Shown in pieces: positions 6,602 through 11,670 of a stretch of 11,670 nt of DNA. How positions within the stretch are numbered: the stretch's first letter is position 1; each line of letters opens with the position of its first letter. Source of the DNA: Methanobacteriota archaeon (GTDB lineage: Archaea; Hydrothermarchaeota; Hydrothermarchaeia; Hydrothermarchaeales; JACQPM01). The translations under genes were made by a program, and so were the position numbers. The stretch covers positions 1 through 11,670 of the forward strand of contig JACQPM010000019.1 of assembly GCA_016207475.1 (NCBI GenBank), given 5' to 3'. A model generated the notes under the pieces. It did no database searches, was not told the DNA's origin, and was given only the letters and a program-made list of their open reading frames with translations.

Positions 6602-8137
6602 ATGGAGAAGCGGCTCAAGGTCAGGGCCTTCGACATGGAGGTAGGGAAGTACGAGGTCACCCTGAACGAGGAGGACGCCAGGGATATGGGCCTCCACCTG
6701 AGGGACAGGGTGAGGCTCTTCACCGACCATAAGGAGATCACGGCCATCGTCAATACCACCAGGACTATAGTAGGGAAAGGGCAGATAGGGCTGCCGTTGG
6801 AGGTGACCAGGACCATCGCCGTGAAGGAGGGGGGCGAGATCTCAGTAACCCCGGCCGAGCGCCCCAAGTCCGTGGAGTGCATCAGGAGGAAGATGGACAG
6901 GCAGCCCCTGACGGAGGCAGAGTACAGTGCCATCATCAAGGACGTCGTGGGGCACAACCTGAGCGAGATCGAACTCACGGCCTTCATCTCGGCCCTTTAC
7001 ATAAACGAGATGACCATGGACGAGATCGCGTACCTGACGCGGCAGATGGCCATGAACGGCGAGATGCTCGACCTGAAGAAGAAGCCGGTCTATGACAAGC
7101 ACAGCATAGGTGGCGTCCCGGGGAACAAGATAAGCCTCCTGGTGGTCCCTATCGTGGCCGCTGCCGGGCTGACCATCCCAAAGACCTCCTCCAGGGCCAT
7201 AACCTCGGCCTGCGGCACGGCAGATATCATGGAAGTGCTCGCTCCCGTGGTCTTCAACGCCCATGAGATAGAGGAGATCGTCAACAGGACCGGAGGTATC
7301 ATAGCCTGGGGCGGCGGTGTCAACCTGGCCCCGGCAGACGATATCTTCATCCAGGTGGAGTATCCCCTCGCCATAGATCCCCGGAACCTGATGATCTGCT
7401 CTGTCATGGCCAAGAAGTATGCCGTGGGCGCGAACTTCGTGGTCATAGACATCCCCATAGGGAGTGAGGCGAAGATCCATGACATGGAGGCAGGGAAGCG
7501 CTTCGCCAGGTCCTTCATAGAGCTGGGAGAGCGGATAGGCATAACCGCCGAGTGCGCCATCACCTACGGCGACAAGCCCATCGGCCGAGCCATAGGCCCC
7601 GCCCTGGAGGCCCAGGAAGCCCTGCGGGCGCTGGAGAATCTACCGGCCCCGAGCAGCCTCCTGGAGAAGGCGACGGACATCGCAGGGATCATACTGGAGG
7701 CCGGTGGTGTGGCCGGAAAAGGCGCTGGGAAGGGCGCAGCTATGGAGTACCTAAAGTCAGGGAAGGCCCTGGCCAAGATGCGGGAGATCATAGGTGCCCA
7801 GGGGGGCGACCCCAGGGTGACATCCAAGGATATCAAGGTCGGGGGGCTGAAGGAGGCCATCACCTCCACGGCCGAGGGCTACGTGACCCACATATCCAAC
7901 AAGGCCATCGTCCAGATAGCCAGGGCCGCCGGCGCGCCGAAGGACACGGGGGCTGGTATAGCCCTCCAGGTCTCCAAAGGGGTGAAGGTGAAGAAGGACG
8001 ACCCCATCTTCGAGATCCACGCGGAGTCGGAGTACAAGCTGGAGCAGGCCGTCCGCCTGGCCAAGCAGCTCCATCCCATCGTCCTGGAGGGGATGCTCCT
8101 GAAGAGGGTCCCTGAGTTCCCGATCTTTGAGTACTGA
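6602..8137 (+). CDS. deoA: AMP phosphorylase (archaeal DeoA-type)
   Basis: The archaeal enzyme converts AMP (also CMP/UMP) and phosphate into ribose 1,5-bisphosphate and the free base. It feeds ribose-1,5-bisphosphate isomerase and type III Rubisco. The 511-residue protein has the roughly 85-residue N-terminal extension that separates AMP phosphorylases from bacterial thymidine phosphorylases. Family motifs follow: KHSIGGVPGNK (166-176), KTSSRAITSACGTAD (194-208) and IGPALEA (331-337), with a C-terminal alpha/beta domain from about residue 415. Nothing expected is missing. The start follows the upstream TAA with no gap and has a GAGGG site 5 nt before it, so the two genes are very probably one operon. 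Neither Rubisco nor the isomerase is in the window. The 3' end is convergent with the radical SAM gene, 7 bp away. Confidence 0.93.
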   Translation: MEKRLKVRAFDMEVGKYEVTLNEEDARDMGLHLRDRVRLFTDHKEITAIVNTTRTIVGKGQIGLPLEVTRTIAVKEGGEISVTPAERPKSVECIRRKMDRQPLTEAEYSAIIKDVVGHNLSEIELTAFISALYINEMTMDEIAYLTRQMAMNGEMLDLKKKPVYDKHSIGGVPGNKISLLVVPIVAAAGLTIPKTSSRAITSACGTADIMEVLAPVVFNAHEIEEIVNRTGGIIAWGGGVNLAPADDIFIQVEYPLAIDPRNLMICSVMAKKYAVGANFVVIDIPIGSEAKIHDMEAGKRFARSFIELGERIGITAECAITYGDKPIGRAIGPALEAQEALRALENLPAPSSLLEKATDIAGIILEAGGVAGKGAGKGAAMEYLKSGKALAKMREIIGAQGGDPRVTSKDIKVGGLKEAITSTAEGYVTHISNKAIVQIARAAGAPKDTGAGIALQVSKGVKVKKDDPIFEIHAESEYKLEQAVRLAKQLHPIVLEGMLLKRVPEFPIFEY

Positions 8138-8144
8138 CCCGCTT

Positions 8145-9755
8145 TCAATCCCTTTCCTGCCGCTCGGCGTAGAGGAGCATATGGTTACGATAATAGCCGA
8201 ACTCTGGTGAGACCTTGTATAGGGAGTTGAGTTCCCCCTCGTGTCGATTTTTCAGCTCATAGACCTCTTTGGGGGAGAGGCCTTCTTTCACTTGGAAGTC
8301 GCAGGCAGCGTAGAAGGGGTTTCTGCCCGTCTTGATCTCCCTGACTTTGAACCTCTCGGGCGTCCGATACACAGGGGAGTCGATCTCGAGGGTGAAGATC
8401 GACTGCCCAAGAGTACCTATATGCACCCGGTTCCTCTTCAGAAACTCTAGGGTCTCCAAGAACTCTTCTCTCGTCTCTGTGGGGAAGCCAAAGAGGACGA
8501 AGGCCATGTTCCATATACCGGCCTCCGAGGCCGCCCTGAGGACCCCTTCCATCTCTTCCACTTTCGTGCCTTTCTCCATGAGGTCGAGGAGCCTCTGGCT
8601 CCCGGATTCCACACCCCAGAGGATGGCCCTCGCACCTGCCCGGTGCATCTTCTGGAGGAGGGGCCTGTCGAACTCGTTCGTCGGCTTGGCCAATGCATAG
8701 AAACGGACTCCGAGGTCTGCAGTGATGAGACTATCAGAAAGCTTATCGAACTGCTTTGGGTGGATCATCTCATCGACGAAGGAGAAGTGGTTCACCCCGT
8801 ACCGTTTCTGGAGGCTTTCCATCTCTCCCACCACCTTTTCCACCGACTTGACCCGGTACCTCAGGTAGGACTTGTAATGGACACAGAAGGAGCAGCGGCG
8901 CCAGTAGCATCCCCGGGATGCAGCGATGGGCAGCACGGGGGAGGGGGAGTAGTAATCAGTAAGATCAAAGTCTCCGTAGTCTGGGGGCTGGAGGGCGTCG
9001 AGGTCCTCTGCAACCTGGCTTTCGGTCTCGAAGATACGACCACGCCTGTAGACCAACCCAGGGATCTTCGATGGATCATCAAAACCCTCTGCAAGGGCGG
9101 CCAGTGGGACTTCTCCCTCTCCCACCACGACATAATCGATGAGGCTACCCACATCTATGGAGTGCTCCTTCACATTCAGACTCCCGAAGAAAGCCTGCGG
9201 GACCGAGGAAGCCGCCGGCCCTCCGGCTATGATGGGGATCCCCAGGGGCTTGAACTCCTTGGCGAGGATAAGAGCATAGAGGATCTGTTGAGTGAACAGG
9301 AGAGAGAAACCGACCATCTCGGGCCGGTAGGCCCTTACCGGTTCGATGAGCTCCGAGAGGAAGGCCTCCATCCACGTCCCTTTCTGGCCGTAGAGGCCTT
9401 GGGAGGCTACGTCGACGAACATCTTGTCGAGCTCATCGAAGGCGTAGCGATAGAAACTAGCGTACTGGTTGTACCTCCTGGCCACGAAGAACTCCTCTCC
9501 TTTCCTTCCTCTCAGGACCTCAGCACTCCGGTCGAGGAGGATCTCATTGACGGGGGGAGGTAGCCGATTCTCCAACTTCATGATGATCTCCCCATCCATT
9601 ACCTTGCGGATCATCAGCTCCCGGTACCTGAGGTTGAGGTCGAAGCCCCGTACCTCCGCTCCCTTCACCCTCAGATGTGCAAGGAGCTGGGCCAGTCCCA
9701 GGGGAGGGTTGGTGGGCAAGACAGAGGGCGGGAAGATGAGGGCGATCTTGGTCAT
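8145..9755 (-). CDS. B12-binding-type radical SAM protein, function unknown
   Basis: The 536-residue enzyme has an N-terminal Rossmann-like region typical of cobalamin-binding radical SAM proteins (KIALIFPP at 3-10, PPLGLAQLLAHLR near 17-29, IIAGGPAAS about 175-183, VVVGEGE 209-215). A radical SAM barrel follows. The iron-sulfur cysteines are Cys283, Cys288 and Cys291 in RGCYWRRCSFC, spaced CX4CX2C instead of the usual CX3CX2C. Later motifs FVDEMIHP, ILWGVESGSQ and FVLFGFPTETREEF are classical for the class. No DxHxxG cobalamin ligand is evident, as in many relatives. A region at about 45-135 between the first strand and the rest of the B12-like domain is longer than usual. The ATG at 9755 lacks a clear ribosome binding site. 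It seems to be transcribed alone, and neighbours give no clue to substrate. Confidence 0.85.
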   Translation of the reverse strand: MTKIALIFPPSVLPTNPPLGLAQLLAHLRVKGAEVRGFDLNLRYRELMIRKVMDGEIIMKLENRLPPPVNEILLDRSAEVLRGRKGEEFFVARRYNQYASFYRYAFDELDKMFVDVASQGLYGQKGTWMEAFLSELIEPVRAYRPEMVGFSLLFTQQILYALILAKEFKPLGIPIIAGGPAASSVPQAFFGSLNVKEHSIDVGSLIDYVVVGEGEVPLAALAEGFDDPSKIPGLVYRRGRIFETESQVAEDLDALQPPDYGDFDLTDYYSPSPVLPIAASRGCYWRRCSFCVHYKSYLRYRVKSVEKVVGEMESLQKRYGVNHFSFVDEMIHPKQFDKLSDSLITADLGVRFYALAKPTNEFDRPLLQKMHRAGARAILWGVESGSQRLLDLMEKGTKVEEMEGVLRAASEAGIWNMAFVLFGFPTETREEFLETLEFLKRNRVHIGTLGQSIFTLEIDSPVYRTPERFKVREIKTGRNPFYAACDFQVKEGLSPKEVYELKNRHEGELNSLYKVSPEFGYYRNHMLLYAERQERD

Positions 9756-9778
9756 GGCTCGGCTCTTAGGTCCCTACA

Positions 9779-9793
9779 CAAGAAAAAGATTTC
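9779..9793 (-). terminator. T-rich tract, possible archaeal terminator of the membrane protein gene
   Basis: On the minus strand this reads AAATCTTTTTCTTGT, about 65 nt past the stop of the membrane protein gene and 25-35 nt before the radical SAM start. Archaeal termination often occurs at such T-runs without a hairpin. The same stretch could be part of the radical SAM promoter. The rest of the 100-bp gap holds nothing else I can support. Confidence 0.3.
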
Positions 9794-9855
9794 CATCACC
9801 GGTAGGCTGGAAATAGGAAGCTCTATCCTCCACCTGAGGGGATGGCGGCCCGTCA

Positions 9856-10551
9856 TTATCCGCCCTTGGGCTCCTCTTCCCCGCCCGTCTTCTCCCCGGG
9901 ATTGCCAGCCCCCTCTGCGGTCCTGGCCCCCTTGGCCTCCGCCTCCTTCTCGAGGCGTTCCTCCATCAGCTTCTTCTCTTCAGCCATGACGTGTCCCACA
10001 CGCCCGATGGCGGCTCTCTCCAGAACCTGGATGAAGGTCAGGAGGATCAAGAGCATGATGAAGAGGGCGACGGCGGCGAAGATGGTAATCCTGTCGACCG
10101 GTACGTCGGTGTAGACGATGGCCATGACCACGTAGGCCGTCAGGTTGACGGGGAGGGGCGAGGAGATGAAGAAGGCGACCCTCCTGGGGAGGAAGTGGAG
10201 GAAGTTGGCGAGCATCAGGAGGAGCGCCTCCAGGGCGACGCCGGCCACGATGAGGGAATGGACGGGCTGAAGGAGGTAGTTCTCAAAGGAGGGCGGGACC
10301 GTGGAGTGGTAGATGTACCGCATGAGGTCTATGGAGACGAAGAGAAGGGCGACGGTGTTCCCCACGGCGGTATTCCATCCGAGCTCTTCCCCAGGATGTA
10401 AACCGAAGTAGAGGGTCATGAGAAGGGTGATGACCGCCAGGGGGATGACGAACCAGATCATCTCAGGGTTTACCACCGGAGCTGCCAGGAGGGCCAGGAC
10501 CCGCTCCAAAATTAGGTCGCCCAGGGGGCCCAGCATGACCGGTAGGGGCAT
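9856..10551 (-). CDS. Conserved-looking multi-spanning membrane protein with charged C-terminal tail
   Basis: I do not recognise a family. From the chosen start the protein has 231 residues. Hydrophobic stretches lie at about 31-50, 61-80, 95-119, 124-146 and 155-176. A hydrophilic tail (about 188-231) rich in Glu, Lys and Gly follows; its first part (EEKKLMEERLEKEAEAK) could form a short coiled coil. The open frame extends upstream to 10761, but a strong BRE/TATA at 10577-10590 would start transcription near 10554. That points to ATG at 10551 on a nearly leaderless mRNA and rules out the in-frame ATG at 10569, only about 11 nt from the TATA centre. The gene is divergent from nurA. It could be a small-molecule or stress-related membrane protein, but nothing in the sequence decides this. 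Confidence 0.7.
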   Translation of the reverse strand: MPLPVMLGPLGDLILERVLALLAAPVVNPEMIWFVIPLAVITLLMTLYFGLHPGEELGWNTAVGNTVALLFVSIDLMRYIYHSTVPPSFENYLLQPVHSLIVAGVALEALLLMLANFLHFLPRRVAFFISSPLPVNLTAYVVMAIVYTDVPVDRITIFAAVALFIMLLILLTFIQVLERAAIGRVGHVMAEEKKLMEERLEKEAEAKGARTAEGAGNPGEKTGGEEEPKGG

Positions 10552-10576
10552 GATCTTCCTTAGGTCCATCCAGGCT

Positions 10577-10590
10577 AATATACTTTTCCC
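10577..10590 (-). promoter_or_regulatory. BRE/TATA promoter of the membrane protein gene
   Basis: The minus strand reads GGGAAAAGTATATT, a purine-rich BRE directly followed by TATATT. This is the clearest archaeal promoter in the window. Its centre is about 29 bp from the ATG at 10551, so the transcript is probably leaderless, and this sets the gene start. Confidence 0.65.
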
Positions 10591-10600
10591 GCGCTCTAGG

Positions 10601-10615
10601 GGAAGCCTAGTATGG
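10601..10615 (+). promoter_or_regulatory. Weak candidate promoter for nurA-herA
   Basis: GGAAGC (BRE-like) followed by CTAGTATGG is centred about 29 bp before the nurA ATG, the distance expected for a leaderless start. No ribosome binding site lies between. The TATA match is poor, so this rests mainly on position. Confidence 0.35.
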
Positions 10616-10616
10616 T

Positions 10617-10632
10617 AGGGACCACAGTCCCT
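10617..10632. promoter_or_regulatory. Perfect inverted repeat AGGGAC-CACA-GTCCCT, possible operator before nurA
   Basis: Two 6-bp arms match perfectly around a 4-bp spacer, ending 7 bp before the nurA ATG. It lies between the candidate TATA and the expected transcription start, a usual place for archaeal repressor sites. If the mRNA starts further upstream, it would instead form a hairpin in the leader. Confidence 0.45.
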
Positions 10633-10639
10633 GTTATCG

Positions 10640-11608
10640 ATGGATTGGTTCGAGACCGCCATGGGCTTCAAGGAGACGGCCTCCGGGAGGCTCTCCCCCA
10701 CGGACTTCCTGGAACTTGAGCAGTGCGAGCCACCCACGGCCTGCAACCTCCCCAGGAACATAGCGGTCCAGGCGAGAGAGATACCCGCAGTCTACAAGGT
10801 CCAGGACGAGTACGCGGGGGGGAGCGGCTTCCGGTACTTCATGGACGGCGTCCAGCGCACGGTCCTCTGGCAGCACTACAACTTCGATGGGGCCCAGATA
10901 CCGGTCTTCCTCCACTTCTCCGGCGCTGTGATCCTGGAAAGGGTCAAAGCCGACCGGTTCGTCCCCGTGGACTCCCTCTACAAGTCCGCCGTCCTCCTTC
11001 CCACCTTCCTCTACGAGAAGTACGCAGATACCGAGGGGCTGGTGGATACGGGGGCGGAGAGGTACTGGGACCTGGGGGATATAAGGGCCAGGGCGGGCGC
11101 GAGGTCCAGAGACCTGAGGCGGGGTATCGAGGAGGAGCTCCTCCTCCACTTCCTCGAGACCAGGGAGGGGGCGATCCTCCTCAAGGACGGGAATATCCTG
11201 GGCACGACGAGATCGTCCCTGGTCATAGGCCTAGTCAAGACCCACCAGACCCTATACCTCCAGGAAGGCTATCCCCTCCTCCAGCAGCTCATCTGGGGGA
11301 TGGGGGAGTTCTACCGGTCCATGGACTTCTCCCTCCAGCTCCAGGAGGGGTCCAGGCAGAGGGTCGGGACCTTCTACTTACGGGTCCATCCACCCTCCCA
11401 CCCGGAGATGGGCCTCCTCAGGGTGGAGTACAACCCACCTTCGGTCCCTATCGATACCCTCGCCTCCTGGCTCATCGCCGAGAGGTGCATAAGGGCAAAT
11501 TCCTCCCGGTGGGACCGGCAGATCTACCCCGTCCAGGCCTGTGAGGACTACCTCAGGACCCAGCTTCCACCTCTCCACCAGATCCAGGTCATAGTGAGGT
11601 CCTTCTGA
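10640..11608 (+). CDS. nurA: NurA-domain nuclease (DNA end-resection partner of HerA)
   Basis: NurA is a 5'-3' nuclease that works with the HerA translocase to resect double-strand DNA ends. The 322-residue protein shows the NurA layout: an N-terminal acidic motif YFMDGVQRT (Asp69), a second acidic motif ILLKDGNILG (Asp183), a lysine in GLVKTHQTLYL (Lys200), and a C-terminal YPVQACEDYLRT (about 296-307) where family members have YP-x-L plus a metal-binding residue. The first motif is DGV, not the more usual DGS. It resembles the longer NurA type paired with DUF87 ATPases. Its TGA overlaps the herA ATG by 1 nt (TGATG), so the two are co-translated. The ATG at 10640 has no ribosome binding site, so it may be leaderless. 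Mre11 and Rad50 do not lie between the two genes. Confidence 0.8.
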   Translation: MDWFETAMGFKETASGRLSPTDFLELEQCEPPTACNLPRNIAVQAREIPAVYKVQDEYAGGSGFRYFMDGVQRTVLWQHYNFDGAQIPVFLHFSGAVILERVKADRFVPVDSLYKSAVLLPTFLYEKYADTEGLVDTGAERYWDLGDIRARAGARSRDLRRGIEEELLLHFLETREGAILLKDGNILGTTRSSLVIGLVKTHQTLYLQEGYPLLQQLIWGMGEFYRSMDFSLQLQEGSRQRVGTFYLRVHPPSHPEMGLLRVEYNPPSVPIDTLASWLIAERCIRANSSRWDRQIYPVQACEDYLRTQLPPLHQIQVIVRSF

Positions 11609-11670
11609 TGAAGACCCTAGGCACGGTCCTGGGAACCAGGGGGAGGCCCAACACGCCCAACGAGTTCCAC
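11608..11670 (+). CDS. herA: N-terminus of HerA-like DNA translocase ATPase (3' end outside window)
   Basis: Only the first 21 codons are present. They include GTVLGTRGRPNTPNEFH, which matches the start of the HAS-barrel of HerA/DUF87 ATPases as I know them. The position directly after nurA, with start overlapping stop, supports the call. Walker motifs lie beyond the window. Confidence 0.75.
   Translation, partial: MKTLGTVLGTRGRPNTPNEFH

Noticed and set aside
5300..6730. 476-codon open frame on the minus strand opposite the nucleotidyltransferase
   Set aside because: Its product is a Pro/His/Asp/Leu-rich composition typical of reverse-frame reading of GC-rich genes, shows no recognisable domain, and the opposite strand has a clear conserved enzyme.
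8643..9563. 306-codon plus-strand frame inside the radical SAM gene
   Set aside because: Shadow frame opposite clear radical SAM motifs; no family resemblance.
9768..10623. Octamer TAGGGACC upstream of both the radical SAM gene (minus strand, 9769-9776) and nurA (plus strand, 10616-10623)
   Set aside because: AGGGACC is frequent in this AGG-rich sequence (for example near 107-113), so the match is probably chance.
10552..10761. N-terminal extension of the membrane protein frame up to 10761
   Set aside because: It overlaps the nurA start on the other strand, has an unconvincing composition, and a strong promoter lies within it.
1..11670. CRISPR arrays, tRNA or rRNA genes, insertion sequences
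   Set aside because: No spaced repeats, no cloverleaf-like sequence in the short gaps and no transposase; nearly all DNA is covered by recognisable genes.

Overview
The window looks like archaeal chromosome, probably from a GC-rich and possibly thermophilic lineage. The evidence is an archaeal-type AMP phosphorylase, a TreT-type trehalose synthase, a NurA gene followed directly by the start of HerA, heavy use of AGG (Arg) and ATA (Ile) codons, BRE/TATA-like promoters in place of -35/-10 boxes, and at least one probably leaderless start. I cannot name the phylum from sequence reading alone. No rRNA, tRNA, CRISPR array or insertion sequence was seen.

Layout. (1) 1-318, plus strand: C-terminal end of a membrane protein that looks like an MFS transporter, cut by the window edge. 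(2) 221-5211, minus strand: five genes packed so that each stop touches or overlaps the next start. Read 5' to 3' they are an MscS-type mechanosensitive channel, a GT4 glycosyltransferase, a DUF5752-like protein, trehalose synthase TreT and a HAD-family phosphatase. (3) 5324-8137, plus strand: a sugar-1-phosphate nucleotidyltransferase with a left-handed beta-helix tail, and AMP phosphorylase DeoA, with no gap between them. They are divergent from the channel operon across a promoter region of about 110 bp. (4) 8145-9755, minus strand: a B12-binding-type radical SAM enzyme, convergent with deoA. (5) 9856-10551, minus strand: a small multi-spanning membrane protein with a charged tail, whose start is best set by a strong promoter. 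(6) 10640-11670, plus strand: nurA and the first 21 codons of herA.

How the genes may work together. The nucleotidyltransferase could supply NDP-glucose, TreT could join it to glucose to make trehalose, and the second glycosyltransferase and the phosphatase could make or finish a related glycoside. MscS could release solute during osmotic downshock. Synthesis and release of a compatible solute would then sit in one operon. The DUF5752-like protein in the middle has no known role; it is visibly a tandem duplication, with histidine motifs kept in both halves. This module is the most interesting part of the window. AMP phosphorylase belongs by family to archaeal nucleoside/AMP degradation, and its link to the sugar module is unclear. 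NurA-HerA is a DNA end-resection pair unrelated to the rest.
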